DNA of 64,000 nt from Symmachiella macrocystis (lineage in GTDB: Bacteria > Planctomycetota > Planctomycetia > Planctomycetales > Planctomycetaceae), in NCBI RefSeq assembly GCF_007860075.1, contig NZ_SJPP01000002.1:62001-126000 (forward strand). The letters are read 5' to 3'. Below the pieces are notes generated by a model. That model ran no database searches, was not told the DNA's origin, and saw nothing but the letters and a program-made list of their open reading frames with translations. This document shows positions 53,863 through 63,113 of the stretch, in pieces. A program made the position numbers and the translations under genes. Numbering within the stretch: the stretch's first letter is position 1; every line of letters begins with the position of its first letter.

Positions 53863-55584
53863 TCACAGGCCATTTTTAACGGCCGAACCCAGCAGACGTA
53901 CCAAGTTCCACGTCGAAGGCTTGGCATAAAAATCGACCAGCTTCCAAGAAATCGGTTCGGGGTTTTTGTGGGTTGGAAACCAAACCGGTTTGGGGGAAGC
54001 GGTGAGCGGTCCCTCGGTGATGGTCTTTTCGATGCCGTCCAGGAAAAACGTATTGTGCACCCAGCCAACGCCGCTTTGCGGATCGTCGAGCGTCGAACCG
54101 GGATGTCCACCCCAGGGCGGCGTCATCAATCCGTAGACCAGCCCGGGCCATTGGTTGACGCCGATGGCCCCGTAACGCAGTCGAGCAAGAAAGTCGTCGA
54201 ACAATTTTTTGTTTTCCCCCGACTTGCGAAATGATTGCGGCACCATCACGGCAGCGCACAATGTGCCCCACAGGCGGTTCTCCGTAAAATCGGCGACGAC
54301 TTTGAGAAAATCCTGCGGCGAGTCGGCCTCTAGAGCGGTTTCGGTCGTCACACACACGAACGATTCCCGCTCGACAAACTTCGGATCCTCATCAGGATTG
54401 ATGTCGCGGATCAACGTCCACGGCAATGTCCCTTCGGGAACACCGGTAGGTTCCTTACCGGCGAATTCACGAAAGCGGTCTGCAGCTCCTGGATAGTAGG
54501 CTTTGCGGGGCGGCGTGCTGTCGAAGATCGCTTGAAGCTTATCAAGAAATCGCTGCCGGTCCGGCCAGTCGCGCCAGGTGACAATGACCTTCGTCGCCAA
54601 GCAGTTGAACGACACGTTGTTCATCACCGACGCCGCTAGGTTTTCCGCTTGAAACTGAAGCTGCTTCTCCGTGTAGTCGCCGGGAACGACGATCCAGGGC
54701 GTGACATTGCCCAATTCGCTTGTGATCGGTTTATCCAAGACCGGATCGTTCTCCCGTTTACGACGATCCTGTTCCGGACCGGGAGGCCCCCACACAATCG
54801 CGTCGTGGCTGAAATTTGAGCCGGTGATATGCACTTCGTCTGTGGATTTGTGGGCGATGGCATGTTGCCCCGCTTCTGCACCGCCATAAATAATTCTTAA
54901 AAATCCCGCCTCAACGAGCGGCGCCAAGCCCTTTGTAAAAATCGGCCCCAGATATTCATTCACCGGGTTCATCTTCAGTAAGACCAGACAGCCATCTTGA
55001 AAGATTTTTGTCAGCGTATCAGTCATGGCAATCGAGGAGACGTTGCCGGCACCCAGCACTAAAGAAATCCGTGGCGATCCACCTTTTCCGCTCAGGTGCA
55101 GGGGCATTTCTTGCGCAGCCACACTTTCAGCGGTGACTCCCGCTTCCATGTAGGCATCAGAGGTCGTTCCCGTGAACAACAAGGCGTCGTGACGGCGTTT
55201 GACCGGGGCTAATCGCACGAACAAGCGCCCGCCCGGTTCCTGCCGAATCGGTCCGGGAAGCTGGGGCCGGCCCTGTTTAGCGATGTCCCCTAGGCTGTCA
55301 TGCAGCAACCGTAAGTAGCGCAATGCCGCCGCCGGTCCTGCCGTGATCTCTTCAGCCCGAATTGTACTTGCCGGAGCGATCCCCTTCGCTTTGCAAGCGG
55401 TGTCCACCCATTCGCGGGCGCTGTCTACAACAGTGGGAATGCAGCTTTCGACCAGCCGCATCCACTCGTCGAGCGATGTCTGTTGGAAGCGAGGTTTGGC
55501 TGCCTGTAACTCGTCCAATGCGTGGTCGATTTCGTCGAGCGACGTATGATAGTTTTGTTCGCTGGTAGCTTGTGCGACACTCAT
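53863..55584 (-). CDS. Aldehyde dehydrogenase family protein
   Basis: The 573-residue protein from ATG 55584 (GGAGG 9 bases upstream; the open frame reaches 55662) has the aldehyde dehydrogenase catalytic segments: E290 in ITSELGNVTPWIV and C328 in MNNVSFNCLATKV, and the cofactor-region segment SLVLGAGNVSSIAMTD. The first 120 residues are an extra helical segment without a known domain. The motifs depart from the best-known ALDHs (the Cys lies in FNCLA rather than GQxC), so it forms a divergent branch whose aldehyde is unknown. It precedes the DUF1080 gene (125 bases) in a possible two-gene unit. Confidence 0.8.
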   Translation of the reverse strand: MSVAQATSEQNYHTSLDEIDHALDELQAAKPRFQQTSLDEWMRLVESCIPTVVDSAREWVDTACKAKGIAPASTIRAEEITAGPAAALRYLRLLHDSLGDIAKQGRPQLPGPIRQEPGGRLFVRLAPVKRRHDALLFTGTTSDAYMEAGVTAESVAAQEMPLHLSGKGGSPRISLVLGAGNVSSIAMTDTLTKIFQDGCLVLLKMNPVNEYLGPIFTKGLAPLVEAGFLRIIYGGAEAGQHAIAHKSTDEVHITGSNFSHDAIVWGPPGPEQDRRKRENDPVLDKPITSELGNVTPWIVVPGDYTEKQLQFQAENLAASVMNNVSFNCLATKVIVTWRDWPDRQRFLDKLQAIFDSTPPRKAYYPGAADRFREFAGKEPTGVPEGTLPWTLIRDINPDEDPKFVERESFVCVTTETALEADSPQDFLKVVADFTENRLWGTLCAAVMVPQSFRKSGENKKLFDDFLARLRYGAIGVNQWPGLVYGLMTPPWGGHPGSTLDDPQSGVGWVHNTFFLDGIEKTITEGPLTASPKPVWFPTHKNPEPISWKLVDFYAKPSTWNLVRLLGSAVKNGL

Positions 55585-55860
55585 GCGATCAGCCTCCCTG
55601 TTGGCTTCGGGACAAATCAGGATGTCTTCATCACACCGCGAAAGGGAACCTGCACCGCTCAAGTATGCTCAGCGCGGCGGTGGCCCCAAGCTGGGCCTAA
55701 GGTTGACCAAGCGAATTATTGCGAGATGACGACGTCGTATCCTAACGGATCTTAACGCCCGATGCACGTTTTGCGTAGGTGCGATTCCAGATTTCGACCT
55801 GGAAACTACCGCAAGAAAAGACTGCTCCGATCCAAATCGCCCCGTTTGCACTGTCGCACG

Positions 55861-58800
55861 CTATGGTCGCGGGGAATCGTTTCGACGCCCCCGCCCGCGC
55901 GGCGCGGTGGATGAAGCAGTGGAGTCGACGTCATCGTCGCTCCCGCGTGCCGATGATCCCACAACCATAGCCCCGGCGGCGGCAGCTAACAATTCGACCC
56001 CGCGCTCAAAGAAGCCTAAGTTTGGCGCGGATTTGTCCGTATCAGCCGACTCCAGATCCATAGGAGATCCACCCCCCGCTGTATAGTCCGTGACTAAGAG
56101 GTCGGACACTGGTTGTGACGGTGTCACCTCATTTGTTGACAGCCCGGGAGAAAGCAACTCCTGACCATCCTCGTAGATCACTTTCAGGGCTTGGTCCACA
56201 TCCCACTCGTTGAGTTGGCCCGACTCCTCGACGGCCTCGGGTTGATGTGACGCCTGTTTTTCCCCGTGCTCATTCGCACGTTCGAAATCGTAATCATCAA
56301 CCGGCGCTTCACCATTCACTTGTCCCGAAGGAGGCTCAACCGGTTTGCCGTCGATCGAATTCAGCCCATGCTTTTTGAGCCATTCCTCGAGCGTCTCTTG
56401 ACCGGACCCATATTGGCTTTGTTCATAGAGCGTATCATGTCTGTAGTGGGATTCAGGCGACTGAGGATCCTTGAAGTAATCATTGAAATCACGCAATCCT
56501 AAATAAGATTGCGATAGCAGCCCTAAAGGCACGTCGTTCCTGGGAAGACCGTTTAGGAAGCTAGCCGGCAGGTTGAATTCATCCGTCGTGGAAAACCAAC
56601 GAATCCCGGTTTCCTGTGGCACATCGTTGTTGAAATATTTTTTCATCAAATCGTCATCGGCATCCGCATCGATGATTGGCTCCGGCTCATCGTTGACTAT
56701 TTCTTCACCGTATAACTCTTCAACAGGACCGTTGTCGCTCTCTTGTAGAACCAGCGGGGCGGCTGCAACATTGACGATGAAGGTCGATTCCACATATTTC
56801 CCTCCGGTATCGGTCGCACGAATCGTGATTTCCGACGAACCGGAAGTGTTTGCCAAATAGTCCAGCGTCAGATTCCCCGCCTCGTCGATCGTGACACCGT
56901 CAAATATGGCAGCGTTCGTGTTCCCCTCCACGCTGTACTGTAAGCCATCAGGTCCGTCTTCGAGGTCGTCGAAGGCGGCGGTCAGGTCGATGCTCGTATC
57001 GTTCGCATCAGCGACCACGTTGACGACATCCAAACCGGTTGTCACTGGGGCATCGTTCGCGGCCGCGACGTTGACGGTAAATGTCGATTCAATAAACTTA
57101 CCACCGGCGTCGGTCGCACGGATCGTGATCTCTGATGAGCCGAAAGCATTGGCCGCGTAATTGAGCGTCAAATTGCCTGAATCGTCGAGCGTGACGCTAT
57201 CAAACAACGAAGCATCGGAGTTGCCTTGAATACTGAACGTCAGATTGCTGTCCGCATCTTCCACATCACTAAATGCGTCATACAGATTGACCACGCTATC
57301 GACTGCATCTTCTGTAACATGGACGTCCGACAATCCTGATGTTTCCGGGGTGTCGTTCTCGGCTAAGACATTTACTGTAAACGTCGATTCGATGAACTTT
57401 CCACCGGTGTCGGTCGCACGGATCGTGATCTCTGATGAGCCGAAAGCATTGGCCGCGTAATTGAGCGTCAAATTGCCTGCATTGTCGATGATCATTCCAT
57501 CAAACAACGTTGCATTCGTAATCCATTTCACGTCATACGTTAGTTCGCCGGCAGTATCTTCCTGGTCGCTAAACGCATCGTTTAGATTGATCACAGTATC
57601 CACCGCATCTTCCGTCACATTGACGTCGCCAAGTCCCGTTGTCTGCGGTGTGTCATTATTCGATTGAAACAGGAACTCGAGCACGTCTTCTGGCTGCGCA
57701 CCGGTATAGATGCGCACATCGTCGATGTCGCCCGAGTACAGGTATTTGTTCAAGCTTGTTCGTTCACCGCCGATGTTAAAGTGATCGGCATTGCCCAACG
57801 GATTGGAATTGTACGTGCCCGTCTTCGCCAGTTCTCCGTCAAGATACACTGACATCGTCGTTCCTTCCCGCACCACGACGATATTGTGCCATCCGCCGTC
57901 GGCGACATCGGCAAGATCAATCCCTGTGTCCCAACTCCCGCTATTGGCGTGATAGATTACAATGTTTTGTTGCGCAGAATTGTCGAATTGCAGATTCCAA
58001 TGATTTGTCGACCCGCTGGCGTTGGTCGCCGCATAGATCCCGGCCCAGTCATTTTGCGACGCATCGGGACGGATCCAAACCGATGTCGTGTAATCGCCCG
58101 TCAATTGCGGGCTTTCGCCACTCGGGGTTTGGATGAGATCATTCTCGCCATCGAAATGCGCAGCTCCGTCACCGACAAGGCCGGTCGTGAACTCGTCGCC
58201 TTCGCCATTCAAGACTGTGGCGTCATGTCCATTACCGGTTGCATCCGTCGCGTTCCCATCCAGTTCCCAATGCGCGATCAGGTCCAGTGTCCCCGCATTG
58301 GCCGATAACAGGGATGATAAGGCATGGCTTCCATCGGATAGCTCAACAGATTCGATGCCGGCGTGATGAATCGTCACCTGCGAACCGTCATCGAGTTGTA
58401 AGCGAATGCGATCCGCCTCAACGTGAACGTCTTCAATGGAGAATGCGTGCAGGTCGATCGCATCCTGCCCTTCGCCTCCATTGACCGTATAGACGTCGCC
58501 CCCGGTAGCGTCGTCGAATCTGAAGGTATCATCCCCCGCTTCCCCCTGCATCACATCGTTCCCTCCACCGCCAATCAACAAGTCGTTCCCTCCACCGCCA
58601 ACCAACAAGTCGTCTCCGGTACCGCCCAGCAACACATCGTCGCCGGCTCCGCCGTTGATCACATCGTTTCCCGCCAAGCCTGATATTGTGTCATCGCCAC
58701 CCAAACCTTCCATGTGATTGCTATTGGCATTACCCGTCAAGGAATCATCGCCTGCGGAACCTTCGTAGCCAAACCCGCCCAGCGTAGTGCTCAAGGCCCC

Positions 58801-61119
58801 AACTTGATCATGCGACAAAGCATTCCGCGCCTCAGCTGTCATCTGTCGTAGATGATTCGAATTTGTGATCCCCGCAAGCTGTTCCAACGAAATATGCTGG
58901 ACTTGCGAAGCCGGCAAATAGCGAATATTTGCAGATGAGAGAGACTGCACTTGTTCCGGCGTCAAATTCTCACGCTGCGCCGATGTCAGATATCGAATGC
59001 TGACCACCGACGTATTGAGCGCCTGCACTTGCTCGGCGTTCAACGCGCCTCGCGCGTCAGAAGACATGTTGTAGAAATGATTGGCATTCGTGATCGCTGA
59101 CAATTGATCGACAGAAATATGCTGCACTTGCGAGGCCGGCAAGTAGCGCAACGTCGACACTGAAACGGCTTGGACTTGAGCGGCCGTTAGATCCGCACGC
59201 TGCGCCGAGGTCAGATACCCGATACTAATGATCGAGGTATCCAGCGACTGCACCTGTTCCGCATTCAATGCGCCTCGCGCCGAGGACGACATGTTGTAGA
59301 AATGACTGGCGTTCGTGATCGCTGATAATTGATCGACCGAAATATGCTGCACTTGCGAAGCGGGCAAGTAGCGCAATGTCGACACCGAAACGGCTTGAAC
59401 TTGATCGGTCGTCAGATCCGCACGTTGTGCTGAGGCCAGATACCCGATGTTTATGATCGAGGTATCCAGCGACTGCACCTGTTCCGCATTCAATGCGCCT
59501 CGCGCCGAGGACGACATGTTGTAGAAATGACTGGCGTTCGTGATACTAGACAATTGGTCAACCGAAATATGCTCCACTTGCGAGGCCGGCAAGTATCGCA
59601 ACGTCGACACTGAAACGGCTTGAACTTGATCGGCCGTTAGATCCGCACGCTGCGCCGAAGTCAGATACCCGATGCTAATGTTTGAGGTATCGAGTGCCTG
59701 CACCTGTTCCGCACTCAACGCGCCCCGCGCGTCGGACGACATGTTGTAGAAATGACTGGCGTTCGTGATCCCCGACAATTGGTCGACCGAGATATGCTGC
59801 ACCTGCGAGGCCGGCAGATAACGCAAATTGGATCCTGACACCGACTGCACCTGATCAGCCGTTAGATCCGCACGCTGTGCCGAGGTCAGATATCGTATGC
59901 TGACTACCGACGTATTGAGCGCCTGCACTTGCTCAGCATTCAACGCACCCCGCGCGTCGGACGACATGCGGTAGAAATGACTGGCGTTCGTGATCCCCGA
60001 CAATTGGTCGACCGAGATATGCTGCACCTGCGAGGCCGGCAGATAACGCAAATTGGATCCTGACACCGACTGCACCTGATCAGCCGTTAGATCCGCACGC
60101 TGTGCCGAGGTCAGATACCCGATGTTAATGTTTGATGTATCCAGTGCCTGCACCTGCTCCGCACTCAACGCGCCTCTTGCCGAGGATGACATGTTATAGA
60201 AATGGTTTGCATTGCTGATGCTGGCGATTTGTTCTACGGACAAATCCGGAACTTGGTCTGCAGTGAGATATCGGAACTGCGACGGTGACATGGCGCGGAC
60301 CGCTTGTGCGGATTCATCGAGCGTCTCGATGCCTTCTGTTGTCCCGTCAAAAGTCACTGCGGTCGATTCGCCGAACGTTGCATTGTACGAGAAGTCGTTA
60401 TCGGACAGCGAAAAGTCTCCCTGTGCATCTCCCGCAGAGATATCACCCACAATGTCACCGCCTGCTGAAACCGAATCGAGGTCGCCGGTAACGGTGATAG
60501 AGTCTTGTACGTTGCCCCCGACATCAATGCTGCCAACATCCCCATCGATGAAAAGGGGACCTTGAATAGACGTGGAGGCCGTGATCGTATCGACGGTGCC
60601 ATCCGTATCGGCCAACTCTCCGCCAACGTTTACACCAATGTTCAAAGCGCCGAGTTGGTTCCCGTTGGAGTTGATCAGATCAATATTCGACGTCGAGACA
60701 TCAAATCCTGCGCCATTTGACAGCAGTCGTACTTCGGTGATGTCACCGGTATTTCCCACGTTATCCGTGAAGTGGACTTCCACGCTGCCGCTGGTGACAT
60801 CCAGGGCTTGCGTTTGGCCATCGGCGTCGGTCCAGTTCAAGATTTCGTCGCCGGCGCCCAACGTAGCGCTCATCACTAACCGTTGTTCCAACGATTCAAA
60901 ACCCAGTCCGCGTTTGACCCGTGACGGCAGTTGGCCCGCTCCGCTTCCCAAAATGCGATCCAGCTTCTGCTGGATATTGGAGCGACCGTCATCCGAGGCC
61001 ATATAAAGATCGTATTCAACCTTGTCAAAGCCTAGTGCGCGACGAAGGCGCGGGCTCAGCAAGTTCGCGGGACACCCCAGAACACGATCGAGTTTTTTTT
61101 GAAAGTCCTGCCGACTCAT
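55861..61119 (-). CDS. Giant modular surface protein: duplicated LEQRL segment, 75-residue repeats, RTX loops, LamG, cadherin-like repeats
   Basis: The 1752-residue protein (ATG 61119 after GGGG; an in-frame ATG lies at 61131) reads from the N-terminus: two tandem copies of a QKKLDRVLG...RALGFDKVEYDLYMAS-type segment, the second ending LESLEQRLVMSA-like (planctomycete exoprotein motif; here FESLEQRLVMSA); a beta-rich region; about seven copies of a 75-residue repeat (roughly residues 276-760); RTX-type calcium loops (GGAGDDVLLGGTGDDLL, about 786-860); a LamG/concanavalin domain (AHWELDGNATDATGNGHDAT, about 943-1146); three cadherin-like repeats (about 1153-1456); and a C-terminal tail with an Ala-rich helix. 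It should be exported and cell-surface or extracellular, with calcium-dependent folding. It is the largest product in the window; no enzyme domain is seen. Confidence 0.8.
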   Translation of the reverse strand: MSRQDFQKKLDRVLGCPANLLSPRLRRALGFDKVEYDLYMASDDGRSNIQQKLDRILGSGAGQLPSRVKRGLGFESLEQRLVMSATLGAGDEILNWTDADGQTQALDVTSGSVEVHFTDNVGNTGDITEVRLLSNGAGFDVSTSNIDLINSNGNQLGALNIGVNVGGELADTDGTVDTITASTSIQGPLFIDGDVGSIDVGGNVQDSITVTGDLDSVSAGGDIVGDISAGDAQGDFSLSDNDFSYNATFGESTAVTFDGTTEGIETLDESAQAVRAMSPSQFRYLTADQVPDLSVEQIASISNANHFYNMSSSARGALSAEQVQALDTSNINIGYLTSAQRADLTADQVQSVSGSNLRYLPASQVQHISVDQLSGITNASHFYRMSSDARGALNAEQVQALNTSVVSIRYLTSAQRADLTADQVQSVSGSNLRYLPASQVQHISVDQLSGITNASHFYNMSSDARGALSAEQVQALDTSNISIGYLTSAQRADLTADQVQAVSVSTLRYLPASQVEHISVDQLSSITNASHFYNMSSSARGALNAEQVQSLDTSIINIGYLASAQRADLTTDQVQAVSVSTLRYLPASQVQHISVDQLSAITNASHFYNMSSSARGALNAEQVQSLDTSIISIGYLTSAQRADLTAAQVQAVSVSTLRYLPASQVQHISVDQLSAITNANHFYNMSSDARGALNAEQVQALNTSVVSIRYLTSAQRENLTPEQVQSLSSANIRYLPASQVQHISLEQLAGITNSNHLRQMTAEARNALSHDQVGALSTTLGGFGYEGSAGDDSLTGNANSNHMEGLGGDDTISGLAGNDVINGGAGDDVLLGGTGDDLLVGGGGNDLLIGGGGNDVMQGEAGDDTFRFDDATGGDVYTVNGGEGQDAIDLHAFSIEDVHVEADRIRLQLDDGSQVTIHHAGIESVELSDGSHALSSLLSANAGTLDLIAHWELDGNATDATGNGHDATVLNGEGDEFTTGLVGDGAAHFDGENDLIQTPSGESPQLTGDYTTSVWIRPDASQNDWAGIYAATNASGSTNHWNLQFDNSAQQNIVIYHANSGSWDTGIDLADVADGGWHNIVVVREGTTMSVYLDGELAKTGTYNSNPLGNADHFNIGGERTSLNKYLYSGDIDDVRIYTGAQPEDVLEFLFQSNNDTPQTTGLGDVNVTEDAVDTVINLNDAFSDQEDTAGELTYDVKWITNATLFDGMIIDNAGNLTLNYAANAFGSSEITIRATDTGGKFIESTFTVNVLAENDTPETSGLSDVHVTEDAVDSVVNLYDAFSDVEDADSNLTFSIQGNSDASLFDSVTLDDSGNLTLNYAANAFGSSEITIRATDAGGKFIESTFTVNVAAANDAPVTTGLDVVNVVADANDTSIDLTAAFDDLEDGPDGLQYSVEGNTNAAIFDGVTIDEAGNLTLDYLANTSGSSEITIRATDTGGKYVESTFIVNVAAAPLVLQESDNGPVEELYGEEIVNDEPEPIIDADADDDLMKKYFNNDVPQETGIRWFSTTDEFNLPASFLNGLPRNDVPLGLLSQSYLGLRDFNDYFKDPQSPESHYRHDTLYEQSQYGSGQETLEEWLKKHGLNSIDGKPVEPPSGQVNGEAPVDDYDFERANEHGEKQASHQPEAVEESGQLNEWDVDQALKVIYEDGQELLSPGLSTNEVTPSQPVSDLLVTDYTAGGGSPMDLESADTDKSAPNLGFFERGVELLAAAAGAMVVGSSARGSDDDVDSTASSTAPRGRGRRNDSPRP
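57110..57479. repeat. 300-base-period direct repeat in cadherin-like coding region
   Basis: About 70 identical bases recur at roughly 57110-57179 and 57410-57479 inside the giant gene, encoding the shared IRATD..GGKFIEST part of neighbouring cadherin-like repeats. Identity at the DNA level over so many bases implies recent duplication or conversion. Confidence 0.75.
58840..60290. repeat. 225-base tandem repeats encoding 75-residue units
   Basis: Blocks recur with a 225-base period, for example GTAGAAATGACTGGCGTTCG at about 59296, 59521, 59746 and 59971. About six full units and one degenerate unit encode residues 276-760 of the giant protein. Each unit contains three sub-repeats of about 25 residues. 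Confidence 0.85.
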
Positions 61120-61560
61120 AAATTGCCCCATAACGTAATCGCAAAAAGATAACTGTTTGCGAGTCGTTGAAGACTGCCACCAATTCAACGACACGGGAAG
61201 TACGAATCCCAGGCCCGATTGCCCGCCATTCCTCGTAGAATTACAGTTCTCCGAGAAAATCCTTGTGCCCAAAGATAGGGATTCGCATTTCAAACCTAGG
61301 TCGAAAAACCATGCAGGGCAAATTTGTCCTGGGAATTCCGAAAAACCGGAATGATCGGGCGCGTCCCACACGAAAACTGCGTAATTCGCGGTGACAGGCC
61401 ACGTTTCGCAGCGTTTGAGCTATCCTTCATGCAAATTGATATGCGTTTAAGCCTTCGCAATACCCCGCACACCAACGCTAGAGCACCATGCATGGGGACG
61501 ACTTTGCAAACGCCAAAAGCGGCCCGCTACGCCCCAACCGAACTTAAGGAAAACGAAATC
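61120..61560. other. Intergenic region (441 bases), divergent promoters
   Basis: It separates the giant surface protein gene from the plus-strand small gene. No known motif is seen; an open frame extends upstream of the small gene to 61324 but has no ribosome binding site. Promoters for both genes are expected here. Confidence 0.35.
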
Positions 61561-61941
61561 ATGATTGCAGCCACCTGCGAACCGTTTACCGAATTTCTGC
61601 AAACGCAGTTGGGACTCGAAGAAGGTGAAGTCCCCATCCCCGGCGAATGGGCCAACGTCGGAAATACCACCGGCGCTCTTGCGCTGCGATTGGGATTGCT
61701 GTCCGTTGAACAAATCGACCACATCCTGGAATCCCAGGAAACCAATGGGCATGGCAAGTTCTTTGGTGAAATCGCCGTCGAACTTGGATTCGCCAACCAA
61801 GACCAAATCGAACGCTTGTTGGAAATCCAACGTCTCAACCGTCAGTTGGAACTCGGCGAGCAGCTGGTACTGTCCGGTCGGACCGACCTCAACGGTCTGC
61901 TGTGCAATTTGCAACAATTCCACCAGCAAAACCAAAAATAG
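61561..61941 (+). CDS. Small GspE-N/MshEN-like protein
   Basis: The 126-residue protein has two helical hairpins, LALRLGLLSVEQIDHILESQ and VELGFANQDQIERLLEIQRL, that resemble the N-terminal domain of type II secretion/type IV pilus ATPases (GspE-N, MshEN), which in MshE binds cyclic di-GMP. Here the domain stands alone, without an ATPase. ATG 61561 follows AAGGA at a good distance; the open frame reaches 61324. It is divergent from the giant surface protein gene and may regulate secretion or pilus functions. Related GspE-N-like small proteins occur in planctomycetes without known role. A strong terminator follows. Confidence 0.6.
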   Translation: MIAATCEPFTEFLQTQLGLEEGEVPIPGEWANVGNTTGALALRLGLLSVEQIDHILESQETNGHGKFFGEIAVELGFANQDQIERLLEIQRLNRQLELGEQLVLSGRTDLNGLLCNLQQFHQQNQK

Positions 61942-61979
61942 GCGATCAACACAACGCCTCGATACTGATCATCCAATTG

Positions 61980-62017
61980 CGGCCTTGGTTCCTAACTTCG
62001 GAACCGAGGCCGTTTTT
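61980..62017 (+). terminator. Rho-independent terminator after the GspE-N-like gene
   Basis: CGGCCTTGGTTCC (61980-61992) pairs with GGAACCGAGGCCG (62000-62012) as a 13-base stem with one T-G pair and a 7-base loop, followed by TTTTT (62013-62017). Confidence 0.93.
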
Positions 62018-62122
62018 CGTAGCGCGGCCGGTAGCATTTGCGGGATGGCCGCCGGTCCACTACCTTATGCTACCGAATGTCATCGCCCTCATTCCCCGCC
62101 CCCCGTGTGAGCCGTCGAACAC

Positions 62123-62926
62123 ATGAACCCTGCTGATGAGGAAACTCCGGCTGCGTTTGACTTGGACCGCATCGCATCGGAAACGTTCATCCAGTCCATC
62201 GACTTCCATGAGACGTTGGCCTCGACCAATGATCGCGGGTTACAGTTGGCCAACGATCCGTTCGTCGTGACCCCCAGTCTGGTGCTCACCCCCGCACAAA
62301 CCGGCGGACGCGGACGGGGTGCCAATCGATGGTGGTCAACCGCCGGGGCCTTGACCTTCTCGGTACTCGTCAGCCCCGACGTTGTGGAACTTCCTGTAGC
62401 GCGACATCCGCAAATTTCACTCACGGTCGGCGTCGCCGTCTGTGAGGCCCTGCGCCAGCGATTTCCCCAAGCAGACATCGGACTAAAATGGCCGAACGAT
62501 GTGTTCCTGCACGAGAAAAAAGTGTGCGGAATATTAGTCGAAGTCCCGCCACAGCGCCGTGACATCCTAGTGATCGGCATCGGCTTGAATGTGAACAACT
62601 CACTGAAATCCGCCCCGGCTGAATTACAAGCCACCGCCACTTCACTCAGTGATGCCGTCGGCAACAAATTCGAACTCTCTGAGATCCTGATCGAGGTGCT
62701 CCACATGCTCGAGCAACGCCTCGCCTGGCTTTCGGCCAGCGATCCGCAACTGGCCCGCCGGTGGGAGGAATTTTCCCTACTGCGGGGGAAAACCGTCTAC
62801 ATCGAAAACCACCAGAACGACATCGCCGGCATTTGCCAGGGAATTGACGAAGAAGGAGGGCTGCTGCTGCGGACTCCGTCGGGAATCGAACGCGTCACTC
62901 ACGGCATCGTCAAACATTTTCAGTAA
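62123..62926 (+). CDS. birA: Biotin-[acetyl-CoA-carboxylase] ligase
   Basis: The 267-residue protein is a biotin protein ligase without an N-terminal DNA-binding domain. It carries ETLASTNDRGLQLA, the biotinyl-AMP loop GGRGRGANRWWS (usual GRGRxGRxW), the lysine-containing LKWPNDVFLHEKKVCGILVE, VIGIGLNVNN, and a C-terminal SH3-like part with GICQGIDEEGGLLL. It attaches biotin to carboxylase carriers, including the alpha subunit at 24666-26477. Being without the helix-turn-helix it should not be a repressor. It starts 106 bases after the preceding terminator. Confidence 0.9.
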   Translation: MNPADEETPAAFDLDRIASETFIQSIDFHETLASTNDRGLQLANDPFVVTPSLVLTPAQTGGRGRGANRWWSTAGALTFSVLVSPDVVELPVARHPQISLTVGVAVCEALRQRFPQADIGLKWPNDVFLHEKKVCGILVEVPPQRRDILVIGIGLNVNNSLKSAPAELQATATSLSDAVGNKFELSEILIEVLHMLEQRLAWLSASDPQLARRWEEFSLLRGKTVYIENHQNDIAGICQGIDEEGGLLLRTPSGIERVTHGIVKHFQ

Positions 62927-63004
62927 CTCTCCCCCGCCATTCGACGATGCCATTGAGGCCACGGGCGTGCTATAATGCGTGTTGGCCGATTCTTCTTACA
63001 ATTG

Positions 63005-63080
63005 GTTTCAAAACCCTCTGACGCGTTGCGTGGACTCTTGGATTTTAGTGTCTGTAGCAAGCACAGCCGGGTTTTGAAAC
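63005..63080. promoter_or_regulatory. 12-base inverted repeat before the DUF1549-type gene
   Basis: GTTTCAAAACCC (63005-63016) and GGGTTTTGAAAC (63069-63080) are perfect inverted copies separated by 52 bases, 33 bases before the ATG at 63114. It could be an operator-like site pair or an RNA hairpin in the leader; no T tract follows. Confidence 0.55.
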
Positions 63081-63113
63081 TGGTTCTAGGTTTCACGACT
63101 GCGAGGTCCGTCG

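Noticed and set aside
58840-60290. Regular repeats considered as a CRISPR array
   Set aside because: The 225-base units are in-frame coding repeats without short repeat/unique spacer structure, and no cas gene is present.
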